Shown piece after piece: positions 1 through 10,267 of a stretch of DNA of 64,000 nucleotides. Numbering within the stretch: the stretch's first letter is position 1; the number at the start of each line of letters is the position of its first letter. Below the pieces are notes generated by a model, which was not told where the DNA came from, searched no databases, and was given only the letters and a program-made list of their open reading frames with translations. The DNA lies in assembly GCA_022828425.1 (NCBI GenBank), contig CP094685.1, forward strand, positions 434,001 through 498,000, read 5' to 3'. This stretch comes from Candidatus Thiothrix sulfatifontis (GTDB lineage Bacteria; Pseudomonadota; Gammaproteobacteria; Thiotrichales; Thiotrichaceae). The translations under genes were made by a program, and so were the position numbers.

Positions 1-197
1 AGCGCAAAGTCGATAATGCGGTATTTGCCACCGAATGGCACAGCCGGTTTTGCCCGCCACATGGTCAGGTCTTTTAAACGCGACCCTTCGCCACCCGCCA
101 ACACCAACGCTAAGGTTTTGCGGGTCAATTCCGTGACCATCTTCGGCTCCGTGTAATACCGGTACAGCTTCGCCTGTTGATCTTTATCCAGTGTCAT
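1..197 (-). CDS. glgC: Glucose-1-phosphate adenylyltransferase, N-terminal part (cut by window edge)
   Basis: The first 65 codons of a minus-strand gene running off the left edge. The translation begins [15 protein letters not shown] and soon shows the nucleotide-binding signature [15 protein letters not shown] (about residues 31-45) followed by [18 protein letters not shown], the hallmark start of bacterial ADP-glucose pyrophosphorylase. This enzyme makes ADP-glucose from glucose-1-phosphate and ATP for glycogen synthesis in the cytoplasm. The ATG overlaps the TGA of the upstream glk by four bases (ATGA), so the two are translationally coupled and pgi, glk and glgC form one operon. The C-terminal part with the allosteric domain is outside the window. 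Confidence 0.93.
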   Translation of the reverse strand, partial: MTLDKDQQAKLYRYYTEPKMVTELTRKTLALVLAGGEGSRLKDLTMWRAKPAVPFGGKYRIIDFA

Positions 198-1192
198 GAT
201 GTTTTCCTATGGTGCAACGCAGCCGCCAGCGCCCCTTGTAAGCCGAGCCGCGTATTGGTAATTAAGTAAATCGGCATTTGCTGAACCAAGCCAGCCATCC
301 TGCCTTTGTCAAAACAAGCCGCCAAAAACCGGGGTGTCTGTAACCAGGTTTGGATGCGCGCGGAAATGCCACCCGCTAAATATAAACCGCCGCGTGGTTG
401 GTAGAGCAGCGCCACATTGCCGACCCAGTTGGCGTAAATATCGGTAAATAATTCCATTGCCGCCAGCGCTATCGGCTCGCCTGCTTGGGCAGCGCTATTC
501 ACTTCCGCCCCACCCCGTTCGCGCAAAGCATCCGGCAAACTGCCCGTCATATCGTGCAAACAAAACTGGTAGACCTGATTCACGCCGGGACCAGACAACA
601 CCCGTTCCCACGACACATGGCTGAAACGTTCCCGCATAAATGCCAGCAAGCGTTCTTGCTGCGCATTCGCTGGCGCAAAATCGGTATGCCCGCCTTCGGT
701 CGCAAAACTCTGGTAATGCCCATTGGCATCCACTTGCATCCAGGCCAGCCCTAACCCCGTTCCCGCGCCCGTAATCACACGCGGCTCGCCGTTCCCTGAG
801 CGTAGCCGAAGGGAATCCCCCGCATTCAACACCACATAATCGTCCGCCGTTAGCGTGGCAACACCCGCTGCCGCCGCTTGGAAATCGTTCATGAAGAGCA
901 GTTGTGGGGTATTCAGCAGGGCTTGCAGCGCGGCATGTTCCAGCGTCCAGTCCAGATTGGTGAGGCGAATCGATTGACCGGCTTGCACCGGCCCCGGCAA
1001 AGCTAAACAAACACCATCCGGGGTAACGGTTTGCTGCGCATCCGCGAGGAATTGCTGCAACAACGCTTCGGCACTGACAAATTCGCCACTGGCATACACA
1101 TGCTCGAAGCACACCCTGGTAGCCTGCACATCGGCTTGCACCCATGCCAGCCAGCTTTTTGTACCGCCAATATCACCAGCAATTACATTCAT
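194..1192 (-). CDS. glk: Glucokinase (Glk family)
   Basis: Cytoplasmic ATP-dependent glucokinase, 332 residues against 321 in E. coli. The N-terminal phosphate-binding loop is GDIGGTKS (residues 6-13), followed by NDFQAAAAG near residue 100 carrying the catalytic Asp, [11 protein letters not shown] near 140, the EGGHTDF substrate segment near 165 and a C-terminal LAGGIS motif. This is the bacterial Glk family rather than a ROK repressor-kinase: no N-terminal helix-turn-helix and no CxCGxxGC zinc motif. It lies between pgi and glgC and feeds glucose-6-phosphate to both. Residues about 126-134 (SLRLRSGNG) are encoded by a dispersed palindromic repeat inserted in frame just before the nucleotide-binding segment, which explains part of the extra length. 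Confidence 0.93.
   Translation of the reverse strand: MNVIAGDIGGTKSWLAWVQADVQATRVCFEHVYASGEFVSAEALLQQFLADAQQTVTPDGVCLALPGPVQAGQSIRLTNLDWTLEHAALQALLNTPQLLFMNDFQAAAAGVATLTADDYVVLNAGDSLRLRSGNGEPRVITGAGTGLGLAWMQVDANGHYQSFATEGGHTDFAPANAQQERLLAFMRERFSHVSWERVLSGPGVNQVYQFCLHDMTGSLPDALRERGGAEVNSAAQAGEPIALAAMELFTDIYANWVGNVALLYQPRGGLYLAGGISARIQTWLQTPRFLAACFDKGRMAGLVQQMPIYLITNTRLGLQGALAAALHHRKTS
792..815. repeat. Dispersed palindromic repeat, copy 1, inside glk
   Basis: A 24-base imperfect palindrome with arms TTCCCT and AGGGAA around a GAGCGTAGCCGA core. It matches, in the opposite orientation, a 24-base element inside fmt (12297-12320) at 22 of 24 positions. It is read in frame within glk and adds an arginine/serine-rich loop. 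Two near-identical copies in unrelated genes indicate a mobile or spreading repeat rather than chance. Confidence 0.75.
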
Positions 1193-1298
1193 CGACGACC
1201 CTGTGGTTACGTGTGCGTTTTTGGGTTATGGCTTGTTATGCCTTGATCCTAGCAGGCGTGGACACGCCATGCGCTGCTACAGGTCAAGGTATGCGCGT

Positions 1299-2966
1299 TT
1301 ATATTGCCCGTTGTTGAGCGCGTTGTTGCCGATAGCGATTAATCAAACCATTGGTGGAAGCGTCATGCGCGGTCACGGGTTCGGCTGCATTCAATTCAGG
1401 CTGGATGCATTTCGCCAATTGTTTCCCCAACTCGACACCCCACTGATCGTAGGAATTCAGATTCCAGACAATACCTTGCACAAAAATTTTGTGTTCGTAC
1501 AACGCAATCAACATGCCTAAAGTATGCGGGGTGAGGGCTGTCAGCAATAAAGCATTACTAGGGTGATTGCCAGCAAACACTTTGGGCGCATGAGGCGGCG
1601 TCACGCCACTGTCGCGGGTTTCTTGCAAAGTACGCCCCCGCATTAGCGCCTCGGTTTGCGCCAAAAAGTTTGCCATCAGAATGTCGTGCTGCGCGTGCAA
1701 ATCGGTCGGCGGCGTGACCGAAATAATGAAATCAGCCGGAATCAGCCGTGTCCCCTGATGAATCAATTGGTAGAACGCATGTTGCCCATTAATGCCACTC
1801 GTCCCCCAAATAATCGGCCCGGTGGCATAATCCACGGCGTTGCCATCACGATCGACCGATTTGCCATTGCTTTCCATATCGGCTTGCTGCAAATACAAGG
1901 GCAAGCTGCGCAAGTAATGGTCGTAAGGCAGGATAACTTGCGATTCTGCCCCAAAATAATTGCTGTACCACACGCCCAATAGCGCGAGGATGACCGGCAT
2001 ATTGCGCTCCAACGGTGCATCACGGAAATGCTGATCCATGGCGTGTGCGCCACCCAGCAAGGCAATGAAATTTTCCGCCCCCACTGCCAACACCACCGAC
2101 AGCCCAATCGCTGACCACAGCGAATAGCGCCCCCCGACCCAATCCCAGAAACCGAACATATTCTCAGGGTCAATCCCAAACCCCATCACCGCTTCCCGAT
2201 TGGTGGAAACCGCCACGAAATGCTTGGCAATGTGCGCGTCATCGGCGGCGTGTTGCAAAAACCAGTGCCGCGCATGGTGCGCATTGGTCATGGTTTCTTG
2301 GGTGGTAAAAGTTTTCGAGGCGACGATAAACAGCGTGGTTTCAGGGTCAAGGCTTTCGAGTTTTTCGACAATGTGTGCGCCGTCAACGTTGGAGACGTAA
2401 TGCATATTCAGACGTGGGTGGCGATAGGCTTTCAGGGCTTGGTACACCATGTGCGGCCCCAGATCAGAACCGCCGATGCCGACGTTCACCACATCCACAA
2501 TCGGCTTGCCGGTATAACCTGTCCAAGTGCCGCTGCGTACCCGTTCGGCGAAAGCGCTCATCTGTGCGATCACCGCATTCACCGCAGGCATGACATTTTC
2601 ACCGTCAACCAGCACCGGCGTATTGCTACGATTGCGTAACGCGGTATGCAACACGGCGCGGTGTTCGGTGTTATTGATGGTGTCACCTTGGAACATGCGT
2701 TCGCGCCAGCCTGCCACATCCGCCGTTTCAGCGAGTTGCATCAATAATTGCAAGGTCGTATCGGTAATGCGGTTCTTGGAATAGTCGAGGAAAATATCGC
2801 CGACTTGCAGCGAAAAGCGCTCAAAACGCGCCGGGTCAGCGGCAAACAATTCACGCAAATGCACATCGCAGAGGGTTGCATAGTGCTGTTGCAAGGCGGC
2901 ATGAATAGGCTGATGCAATGCGGGCGGGGAACCTGCGTGGGATGGGTGTTCCGTGGTGATGGGCAT
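1299..2966 (-). CDS. pgi: Glucose-6-phosphate isomerase
   Basis: Interconverts glucose-6-phosphate and fructose-6-phosphate in glycolysis and gluconeogenesis. At 555 residues it matches the bacterial length (549 in E. coli). It shows the family signatures [16 protein letters not shown] (about 165-180), the SIS sugar-isomerase core with [13 protein letters not shown], and [19 protein letters not shown] (about 384-402), which includes the active-site His. A good ribosome-binding site (AAGGAG) sits six bases before the ATG at 2966. It is the first gene of pgi-glk-glgC, with about 100 bases between pgi and glk. That gap has a small inverted repeat (GGCGTG/CACGCC, 1255-1268) but no T-tract. Confidence 0.96.
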   Translation of the reverse strand: MPITTEHPSHAGSPPALHQPIHAALQQHYATLCDVHLRELFAADPARFERFSLQVGDIFLDYSKNRITDTTLQLLMQLAETADVAGWRERMFQGDTINNTEHRAVLHTALRNRSNTPVLVDGENVMPAVNAVIAQMSAFAERVRSGTWTGYTGKPIVDVVNVGIGGSDLGPHMVYQALKAYRHPRLNMHYVSNVDGAHIVEKLESLDPETTLFIVASKTFTTQETMTNAHHARHWFLQHAADDAHIAKHFVAVSTNREAVMGFGIDPENMFGFWDWVGGRYSLWSAIGLSVVLAVGAENFIALLGGAHAMDQHFRDAPLERNMPVILALLGVWYSNYFGAESQVILPYDHYLRSLPLYLQQADMESNGKSVDRDGNAVDYATGPIIWGTSGINGQHAFYQLIHQGTRLIPADFIISVTPPTDLHAQHDILMANFLAQTEALMRGRTLQETRDSGVTPPHAPKVFAGNHPSNALLLTALTPHTLGMLIALYEHKIFVQGIVWNLNSYDQWGVELGKQLAKCIQPELNAAEPVTAHDASTNGLINRYRQQRAQQRAI

Positions 2967-3134
2967 GAATTCTCCTTCTTCGTGTGACCGGCGGTATTGT
3001 TATGCAAATTCTATGCCGGAAAACCAACACCTTGCCATGATCTAGCGCAGGTTTATTGTGATAAAGCGTACAAGATTTTCACCCAATGCAGGTGAATACG
3101 CAATGAAATTTTGCCCCAATTCAGTGCGTAGCGC

Positions 3135-3689
3135 TCAACAATCGGCAACTTTACACGAGCGAATTCTGCCCGTTCCCGGGGAAACAATGACGTTATAACG
3201 ATCAACGCTGTCGACTTGGATAGTCAACGTGCCATTGTCGTGTGCGCTACCGTTTGGTTTATAGCGAACCACCTGTTTAGGTGTGAAATTACTGCCAATG
3301 ACGATATTGGTCATGTCGGGTTGATTGTCCAACAGAATTTCTTCTGCCGCATCGGTGTTACCGGAGCCGTAATTGCAACCGGCAGTATCAATCACGTTGT
3401 CACCGTCACAATCCACGAACACCAGCCAACCGTTTTCAAAGCCACCTGTTGTTTCACAAGCACTGCCATCGGTTTTACGCACGCACATGGTGACAGGATA
3501 ATTGCGTTTTACGGCTTCTGCGCGGGCATAGTTGAGGGCGGAAACCAACTGGTTATTGAGTGCTGTTAAGCGGTTATTGTTCAACATTTCACGCAATGAC
3601 GGCGTAGCGACGGCTGCCAAGATTGCCACGATGGTAACGGTAACGATGAGTTCGATGAGCGTCAAACCGCGCTGTGAGTGTTTGTTCAT
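3135..3689 (-). CDS. Type IV minor pilin / pseudopilin, GspH-FimT family
   Basis: A 184-residue prepilin. The leader MNKHSQRG is followed by LTLIELIVTVTIVAILAAV: a prepilin-peptidase site after the Gly, Glu at mature position 5 and the hydrophobic alpha1 helix. The C-terminal beta domain with several cysteines (CVRKTDGSACE, CDGDNVIDTAGC, CKVADC) fits GspH/FimT minor pilins, which prime type IV pilus or pseudopilus assembly at the inner membrane. I chose the ATG at 3689 because it gives a normal eight-residue leader; an upstream start at 3755 would add 22 residues before it. It stands alone: no other pilin genes adjoin it, which is common for fimT-like genes. Confidence 0.85.
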   Translation of the reverse strand: MNKHSQRGLTLIELIVTVTIVAILAAVATPSLREMLNNNRLTALNNQLVSALNYARAEAVKRNYPVTMCVRKTDGSACETTGGFENGWLVFVDCDGDNVIDTAGCNYGSGNTDAAEEILLDNQPDMTNIVIGSNFTPKQVVRYKPNGSAHDNGTLTIQVDSVDRYNVIVSPGTGRIRSCKVADC

Positions 3690-3851
3690 GAGGCATTCCC
3701 TTAGCTGTGTCTTATTGTTGGGATTCAGGGAAGAAAAGGCGTCCATGCCATGCACGTACTTCCTTGTGACAGCAGTATACTCAATCTGCCGTGCAGCGGC
3801 GGTGAATGTGGGATGAACGGCTATCCGCAGCAGATTAAGCGCATTAACGGA

Positions 3852-5303
3852 TTACTTACGCCAAAATGCCGGAGCAAGCAAGACCAGCACCGTCATCAGT
3901 TCCAACCGCCCCATGATCATGCACAGCGACAACCACCACTTGGAAAAATCGCTTAACGGCGCGAAATTGGATGACACATTACCCAGCCCTACGCCCATAT
4001 TATTGATGGTAGCGGCGACCGCTGAAAATGCGGTTATCTGATCCTGACCATCCGCCATTAGCCCCAACATGAACACCACAAACAGGGCGGCATAAATGAA
4101 GAAAAATCCCCACACGGCTTTAACGATTTGCTCATCAATTACCTGCTTGTTGATCTTGATGGGCATGTGCGCACGCGGGTGAACCAATAAATTAATTTCC
4201 CGAATCGCCTGCTTAAGCAACAATAAAAACCGGATGGCTTTCATGCCACCGCCGGTTGACCCCGAACAGCCACCGCTGGTGACCAGCAAAGTAATAAATA
4301 CCGGCAGAAACGTCGGCCACACCGAATGATCCCCGATAATCAGCCCGGTACTGGTCATGACCGACACCACGTGAAACGCCGCATAGCGCAGCGCATCAAA
4401 CGGGTTAGGGTAAGTATCATACGCAAACAAACTAAGCGCCACGACCACAATCGCCGCCAACGTCAAACCTGTATAAAAGCGAAACTCAGAATCTTCCGCG
4501 TAAGGTTTTAAGGTCGCGCCACGCCACGCAATGTAATGCAGGCCAAAGTTTGCCCCCGCCAGAAACATGAAAATAATCGCAATGTAATCAATCATCGGGC
4601 TGTCAAAAAAAGCGAGGCTTAAATCGTGATTGCTAAATCCACCCGTGCCTAATACTGAGAAACTATGCCCCACGGCATCAAACCAGCTCATGCCTGCCAG
4701 TCGGAATGCTAAGGCACACAAAATGGTCAATACCAAATAGGTGTACCACAACAATTTTGCGGTTTCGGCGATACGCGGTTCAAGTTTGGCATCTTTGATC
4801 GGGCCGGGGGCTTCCGCTTTATACACTTGCATTCCCCCAACACCTAACATTGGTAAAATCGCCACCGCTAACACGATAATGCCCATGCCACCCAGCCAGT
4901 GCAGCTCCATGCGCCAAAACAGAAGTGAGCGTGGAAACGAGTCCAAATTCACAAAAACCGATGCCCCGGTTGTCGTCAACCCAGAAGTGGATTCAAACAC
5001 CGCATCCGTGAAACTCGCCGGAATTGTTTCTGAAAACACAAACGGCAAGGCACCCGCCAAACTCAGCACCACCCAAAACAGGGTGACAATCAGAAAACCA
5101 TCACGGGTACGCAATACCGCACGTGCGTGGCGTACCGGCAACCATAAGGCGAAACCGACTCCCAACAAAATAGCGCCCGCCCACCAAAAGGGTGCCAACT
5201 CAGGATCCTCCATCAACCAACCGATCAAAATCGGCGGGAACATGGTGAAGCTGAACACCATCAGCAACAGGCCAAAAATTCGCAGGATGATACTGAATTG
5301 CAT
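3852..5303 (-). CDS. trkH: Trk potassium uptake channel subunit TrkH
   Basis: Inner-membrane K+ translocating subunit, 483 residues as in E. coli. It has multiple hydrophobic helices organised as repeated membrane-pore-membrane units with selectivity-filter-like segments: STSGLTTTGAS (about 105-115), SVLGTGGFSNHD, TSTGLIIG and TSGGCSGSTGGGMKAIR. It lies 12 bases downstream of trkA, which encodes its cytoplasmic NAD-binding gating partner, so one operon supplies both halves of the transporter. The gene closes the long minus-strand run that begins at def. A 160-base gap without recognisable signals separates it from the pilin gene. Confidence 0.95.
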   Translation of the reverse strand: MQFSIILRIFGLLLMVFSFTMFPPILIGWLMEDPELAPFWWAGAILLGVGFALWLPVRHARAVLRTRDGFLIVTLFWVVLSLAGALPFVFSETIPASFTDAVFESTSGLTTTGASVFVNLDSFPRSLLFWRMELHWLGGMGIIVLAVAILPMLGVGGMQVYKAEAPGPIKDAKLEPRIAETAKLLWYTYLVLTILCALAFRLAGMSWFDAVGHSFSVLGTGGFSNHDLSLAFFDSPMIDYIAIIFMFLAGANFGLHYIAWRGATLKPYAEDSEFRFYTGLTLAAIVVVALSLFAYDTYPNPFDALRYAAFHVVSVMTSTGLIIGDHSVWPTFLPVFITLLVTSGGCSGSTGGGMKAIRFLLLLKQAIREINLLVHPRAHMPIKINKQVIDEQIVKAVWGFFFIYAALFVVFMLGLMADGQDQITAFSAVAATINNMGVGLGNVSSNFAPLSDFSKWWLSLCMIMGRLELMTVLVLLAPAFWRK

Positions 5304-5315
5304 AATGGGGCTTGC

Positions 5316-6689
5316 TTAAAAGTAGTGGATGCCGACTTGAAACAATTTTTCAACCGCAGGCACGTAGCGTTTATCGGTCACGAACATAATGATGTGATCC
5401 TCGGCGAGGACAACAATTTCATGGCTTGCCATCATCACCTCTTCTTTGCGCACCACCGCGCAAATGACCGTGCCGGGGGGCAATTTGATTTCTTCCAAGC
5501 GCTTGCCGACCACTCGCGAGGTTTTGCGATCGCCATGTGCAATGATTTCCAGCGCTTCCGCTGCCCCGCGTCGCAGTGAGTGTACCGCTACAATGTCACC
5601 GCGCCGAATGTGGGTCAATAATGCGCCGATGGTGATTTGTTGCGGGGAAATGGCAACGTCGATACTGCTTTCCACCAAATCAATATAGCTGAGGCGATTG
5701 ATCAAACACATGACCCGTTTTGCCCCTAGCCGCTTGGCGAGCATGGATGACAAAATGTTGGCCTCATCGTCATTAGTGACAGCGATAAATACATCGGTGT
5801 TTTCGATATTTTCTTCCGCCAGCAGGCTTTCATCGGCAGCATCGCCTTCGAGCACGATGGTTTTATCCAAACGCTCGGCGAGTTTGGAAGCACGCGCATT
5901 GTCTTTTTCAATGATTTTGACTTGGTAGCGGGCATCTTCCAACAAACGCGCCAAGCGGTTGCCAATATTGCCGCCACCCGCCAAGATAATACGCTTGTAG
6001 GGTTTATCGAGTTTACGCAACTCACTGATAATGGAACGAATGTGGTTGGGGCTGGCAATGAAAAACAATTCATCGCCCACTTCAATAATGGTGCTATCGC
6101 TAAAAGTGATCGGTTTGCCCTTGCGAAACAGTGCGGCAATCCGAGCTTTCAAACCGGGCATGTGGGCGTGCATGTCTTTGAGCGGATGCCCAATCAGCGG
6201 GCCATCGTGCAACGCTTTGACCCCGACCATTTGCACCTTGCCATTCGCAAAACTGATCACTTGCAAGGAACCGGGGTGCGAAATCAGGTTGAAAATGTGT
6301 TGCGTCACCAATTGTTCCGGGCTGATCAGCACATCAATCGGCACCGCCGCATCGTTAAACAATTCGGGGCGATCCAAATAATGCGAAGAGCGAATCCGCG
6401 CAATTTTGGTCGGCGTGTGGTAAAGCGTGTGCGCAATCTGGCAGGCCACCATATTGGTTTCATCGCTGTTTGTGACCGCCACCAGCATATCGGCGTCTTC
6501 GATTCCGGCGCGTTCCAGCACCCGTGGGTAGGACGCCTGCCCCACTTCCACCCGCACATCGAGTTTTTCACGCAAATCACGTAAGGCGGCGGCATTCGTA
6601 TCCACAATGGTGACATCGTTGTCTTCGTTTACCAATGAGGCAGCCACGGAGTGACCCACTTGCCCGGCACCAAGAATCAGGATTTTCAT
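5316..6689 (-). CDS. trkA: Trk system potassium uptake protein TrkA
   Basis: Peripheral cytoplasmic NAD(H)-binding regulator of TrkH, 457 residues (458 in E. coli). Two tandem RCK units are visible. The first Rossmann fold begins at residue 1 with [16 protein letters not shown], followed by a TrkA-C domain (about 140-220). The second begins near 233 with [15 protein letters not shown], again with a C-terminal TrkA-C domain (about 370-455). It sits between the ntrX-like gene (9-base gap) and trkH (12-base gap) in the same direction. This order, ntrY-ntrX-trkA-trkH behind rsmB, is well known in gammaproteobacteria. Confidence 0.95.
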   Translation of the reverse strand: MKILILGAGQVGHSVAASLVNEDNDVTIVDTNAAALRDLREKLDVRVEVGQASYPRVLERAGIEDADMLVAVTNSDETNMVACQIAHTLYHTPTKIARIRSSHYLDRPELFNDAAVPIDVLISPEQLVTQHIFNLISHPGSLQVISFANGKVQMVGVKALHDGPLIGHPLKDMHAHMPGLKARIAALFRKGKPITFSDSTIIEVGDELFFIASPNHIRSIISELRKLDKPYKRIILAGGGNIGNRLARLLEDARYQVKIIEKDNARASKLAERLDKTIVLEGDAADESLLAEENIENTDVFIAVTNDDEANILSSMLAKRLGAKRVMCLINRLSYIDLVESSIDVAISPQQITIGALLTHIRRGDIVAVHSLRRGAAEALEIIAHGDRKTSRVVGKRLEEIKLPPGTVICAVVRKEEVMMASHEIVVLAEDHIIMFVTDKRYVPAVEKLFQVGIHYF

Positions 6690-6698
6690 AAGGTAAAC

Positions 6699-8081
6699 TT
6701 AGCGTCCGTATTTTTTGGGGTCGACATTCAGGGAGCGCATTTTGCGGTACAAGTGGGTGCGTTCCATCTTCACCTGATCGGCGAGTTTGCTGACATTGCC
6801 ATCCGCTTGCTTGAGTTGATAAATCAGGTAATCGTGCTCAAACTGTTCGCGGGCTTGGCGCAGTGGCAGGTCAAACAGGCTTTCGGGAATTTGCCCGATT
6901 TCTTGCGAAAATACCGGAATTCGCGTCCCCACCGATTCTTCCACCTCATCCAGCGACACTTCGGTCTCGGTACCCAAAATCAGCAAGCGTTGCACCAAAT
7001 TGCGCAATTCGCGGATATTGCCCGGCCAGGTGTGATTGCGCAGAAAATTTTGTGCTGCCAGCGAAATGTGTCGGTACGGTAAACCGTCTTGCGCGGTCAA
7101 AATATCAACGTAATGATTCAGCAATTCCGGCACGTCTTCGGGGTGATCGCGCAACGGTGGAATCATAACCGGCACAACATTCAGCAGGTAATACAATTCC
7201 TCATTGAATTTACCGCCGTGCACATCGTCCAGCAAATCGTGGGAGGAGGACACCATCAAGGCAATGTCCAACTCCACCCAATCGCTGCCACCGACGCGCA
7301 TAAAGCGGTTTTCCTTGAGGGTATGCAACAAACGGGTTTGGGTATCCTGATCCAGCTCATAAATTTCAGCGAGGAACAGCACCCCGCCATTGGCTTCATC
7401 CAACAAACCGTATTGAATCTTGCCCTGCTCTTCACGCCCAAACAGTACGTGGCTCAGCGTCGCGGCATTGTCTTTATTTGCACTCAAAGCGGCACGCACA
7501 AACGGGCGATTTTTGCGGCTGCTAAGCGCGTGAATGTGGCGAGCAAAGGTTTCCTTGCCTGTCCCCGGCTCACCGTACAACAACACGCGGCTATCGTGTT
7601 GCGCAATGCGTTTGGCCTGTTCGCGCAAACGTTGCAAGGTTTGGCTGCTCCCCACCGGCTCTAGGGAACTGACCATTTGTTTGCGCAAACCCCGGTTTTC
7701 TTTTTCCAATTGGCTGGCACGCAAGGCATTGCTAATCGTCAGCAGCATTTTCGCCATCGACAGCGGCTTTTCAATGAAATCGTGAGCGCCGAGTTTGGTG
7801 GCTTCCACGGCGGTTTCAATCGTGCCATGCCCCGACATCATAATCACCGGGCAACACAGCGTATCGTTTTCACGCCATTCTTTGAGCAGGGAAATACCGT
7901 CTTGCCCCGGCATCCAAATATCGAGCAAAATCAGGTCAGGTTTGCGGCTGCGGTGCAATTCGCGGGCTTTAATGGCGTTTTCAGCCGTGACCACCCGATA
8001 GCCTTCGTCTTCGAGGATTTCACTGACAAGCTGGCGAATATCCGGCTCATCGTCCACCACCATAATGTATTGTGCCGTCAT
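6699..8081 (-). CDS. ntrX: NtrX-like response regulator with degenerate sigma-54 AAA+ domain
   Basis: 460 residues: an N-terminal receiver (phospho-acceptor Asp54 in LILLDIWMPG), a central AAA+ domain and a C-terminal Fis-type helix-turn-helix (GNVSKLADQVKMERTHLYRKM). Walker A is present (GEPGTGKE, 170-177), as is WPGNIREL. The GAFTGA loop that contacts sigma-54 is absent: the equivalent stretch reads FGREEQGKIQYG (214-225). The Walker B Asp is replaced by Ala238 (LFLAEI, codon GCT at 7368-7370). I infer that it cannot remodel sigma-54 polymerase and acts as a DNA-binding regulator or repressor. Its cognate kinase is the adjacent ntrY-like gene, with a 12-base gap. The ntrX name rests on architecture and neighbours. 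Confidence 0.88.
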   Translation of the reverse strand: MTAQYIMVVDDEPDIRQLVSEILEDEGYRVVTAENAIKARELHRSRKPDLILLDIWMPGQDGISLLKEWRENDTLCCPVIMMSGHGTIETAVEATKLGAHDFIEKPLSMAKMLLTISNALRASQLEKENRGLRKQMVSSLEPVGSSQTLQRLREQAKRIAQHDSRVLLYGEPGTGKETFARHIHALSSRKNRPFVRAALSANKDNAATLSHVLFGREEQGKIQYGLLDEANGGVLFLAEIYELDQDTQTRLLHTLKENRFMRVGGSDWVELDIALMVSSSHDLLDDVHGGKFNEELYYLLNVVPVMIPPLRDHPEDVPELLNHYVDILTAQDGLPYRHISLAAQNFLRNHTWPGNIRELRNLVQRLLILGTETEVSLDEVEESVGTRIPVFSQEIGQIPESLFDLPLRQAREQFEHDYLIYQLKQADGNVSKLADQVKMERTHLYRKMRSLNVDPKKYGR

Positions 8082-8092
8082 ATCCCTACTCC

Positions 8093-10267
8093 CTATGCCG
8101 AATTCACTGGAAACTTTACGCTGAGTATAGCGCCTCCGCCCTCATGATTGCGGGCGCTGAGGTGTCCGCCATGCTCTTCAACGATTTTTTTAACGATGGC
8201 TAAGCCTAATCCGGTGCCTTTGTGTTTGCTAGTGACATAAGGCTCGAACAGGCGCGGCAGCAATTCTGGCGCAATGCCGGGGCCATTATCGCGGACACTG
8301 AGCAGCGCTTGCTTGGTATCCATGAGGTATTGGGTGCTGATGGTCACATTGGCGGGGCTGACGTGATGCTCTTCCAAGGCTTCCAGCGCATTTTTGGTCA
8401 AGTTCACCAGCAGTTGGCGCAAGCGGTGAATATCCAAGGATAGCGCGGGCAAATTCGGCTCCAGTTGCAACTGAATTTGCACCTGCCCTTCATTCAGGCG
8501 ATAAAGTTCCGCAATTTCCTGCACCAGCGCATTCAGATTCACCGCTTGCAGGCGCAAACTGGGGGCGCGTGCGTAGTCGCTGAAGGCATTCACCATCGAC
8601 TTGAGGTTGTCGACTTGTTGCACAATGGTATTGGTCATGCGTTGCAGGAAATTGGCAGAATCGGCACTGAGTTCGCCCGCCAATTTGCGGTGCAAGCGTT
8701 CCGCCGAAAGCTGAATCGGGGTCAGCGGATTTTTGATTTCATGCGCCAAACGCCGCGCCACTTCGCCCCATGCCGCATCGTGTTCGGACTGAATCAAATC
8801 GGTCACATCATCAAACACCAGCACCGAACCTTGTTGCCCCGCCAAACCCTGCGGCAAACACGCGCCCCGGCACACCAAAATGACGCGCCCATTGTCGGTA
8901 TTCAGGGTAATTTCTGCCTGCCATTCATGCCCGGTGAGCATGTCTTGCCAATGCGTGCTTACCATGTCGATAAACGGCTGCAATGCAGGCAAATTGTCGC
9001 CCAATTCACGCAAGGTTTTGCCGACGTGATCCAACAACGGTTGGCGCAAAATGCTGTTAGCTGCCGAATTCACCCGCCGAACCGTGCCGGTTTCATCCAA
9101 CGTAATCACGCCGGATGACAAATGTTCCAGCACCACATGCAAGTAATCGTGTTCCTGTTGCAACTGGCGGCGGGCTTGCTCACGTTCCACCCGCGCATCC
9201 GACAAGCGCTTGGTCATGGTATTGAACGAACGCGCCAAGATGCTGAAATCGTCGCGTTCCGAGACAGGCAATTTCTTATCCAAATCGCCTGCCGCCACCG
9301 CAAGTGTGCCCTCCACCAACGTCCGTACCGGGCTGGTCAAGCGCCGCGAAAACACAAACGCTGCCCACAACGAAAACAAGGTGGTCAGCACCATAATCAC
9401 CACAATCATCAGGCGAAACATGTTTTTGAGCGCATCACGCTGGTACACCAAACTCTTGTATTCATTCCGCGCCAACAACACGCTTTCCGCCAGATCGCGT
9501 TCCCGGTCGGCTATGGGAAAACGCGCCGTCAGAATGGCTTGATGCTCGCTGTCTTTGCCGTAACGCACTGTCACCGCAACGCGCGAAAACAATTCGCCAT
9601 CGCCGCCCGGTTCAAGGGTGGAATAGTAACTGCGGATTTGCATCATGCTAAACAAGCTGGCGCTGGGGATTTGCGGAATCAGCGTTTCAGTGTCTTCTAA
9701 TGCCAACGCCAGCAATTGTTGAGCGCTATCCATCAGCAGAATCTCGTTGGCACCAATGCTCAGGAACTGCTCCAGCAACAACGGAATCTCGGATAAATTT
9801 TTGCCGCGCAGATTGGGCTTAAAGCGTTCCAGCATGGCAATGTATTGGCGGTGACGGGTTTTCAGCGCCAGATCGCTGAGTTCCAAAGAGTCATCCAAGG
9901 CGCGTTCCACCGACACCGAAAACCAGCGGTCAATGCGCGTGCCAATCAAATTCACCGCAAACAGCGACACAAAAAAGACCGGCAATAACGTTAGAATCAA
10001 AAATCCCGTCATCAAACGCAAAGTGAAGCGCGAACCCGCTTGCCGAGTACGCCATTGGTTAAACACTTTGACCAAATTCCCCAGAATAACCGCACTCAGC
10101 AATACCAGCGTCAACACGCTGAAATAGAAATGCCAATCCCCATAACGTTGCAGATTGCTAGGGCTAAGCGTCGCCAGATTCAATAGCACCAGCGACACCA
10201 TCAGTAACACAAATACCAACAGTAGCGGCAACCATTGCCACCACCGGCTTTTTAAGGAATCGGCCAC
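8093..10267 (-). CDS. ntrY: NtrY-like membrane sensor histidine kinase
   Basis: 724 residues. Three N-terminal transmembrane segments (about 12-34, 48-68, 83-112) are followed by an extracytoplasmic region and a further helix near 285-310. Then come a HAMP linker, a PAS domain (about 375-480), a HisKA domain with phospho-acceptor His in RRLAHEIKNPLTPIQL, and a HATPase_c domain with NLTKNALEAL, DNGPGIAPEL and GTGLGLAIV. It pairs with the downstream ntrX-like regulator. NtrY/NtrX-type systems are associated with nitrogen or redox-linked respiratory control; the signal here is not visible. Its start overlaps the end of the DUF4390 gene by 16 bases, indicating co-transcription. Confidence 0.9.
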   Translation of the reverse strand: MADSLKSRWWQWLPLLLVFVLLMVSLVLLNLATLSPSNLQRYGDWHFYFSVLTLVLLSAVILGNLVKVFNQWRTRQAGSRFTLRLMTGFLILTLLPVFFVSLFAVNLIGTRIDRWFSVSVERALDDSLELSDLALKTRHRQYIAMLERFKPNLRGKNLSEIPLLLEQFLSIGANEILLMDSAQQLLALALEDTETLIPQIPSASLFSMMQIRSYYSTLEPGGDGELFSRVAVTVRYGKDSEHQAILTARFPIADRERDLAESVLLARNEYKSLVYQRDALKNMFRLMIVVIMVLTTLFSLWAAFVFSRRLTSPVRTLVEGTLAVAAGDLDKKLPVSERDDFSILARSFNTMTKRLSDARVEREQARRQLQQEHDYLHVVLEHLSSGVITLDETGTVRRVNSAANSILRQPLLDHVGKTLRELGDNLPALQPFIDMVSTHWQDMLTGHEWQAEITLNTDNGRVILVCRGACLPQGLAGQQGSVLVFDDVTDLIQSEHDAAWGEVARRLAHEIKNPLTPIQLSAERLHRKLAGELSADSANFLQRMTNTIVQQVDNLKSMVNAFSDYARAPSLRLQAVNLNALVQEIAELYRLNEGQVQIQLQLEPNLPALSLDIHRLRQLLVNLTKNALEALEEHHVSPANVTISTQYLMDTKQALLSVRDNGPGIAPELLPRLFEPYVTSKHKGTGLGLAIVKKIVEEHGGHLSARNHEGGGAILSVKFPVNSA

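Noticed and set aside
1255..1268. GGCGTG/CACGCC hairpin between pgi and glk as a terminator
   Set aside because: Short stem without T-tract inside a likely operon; may be incidental.
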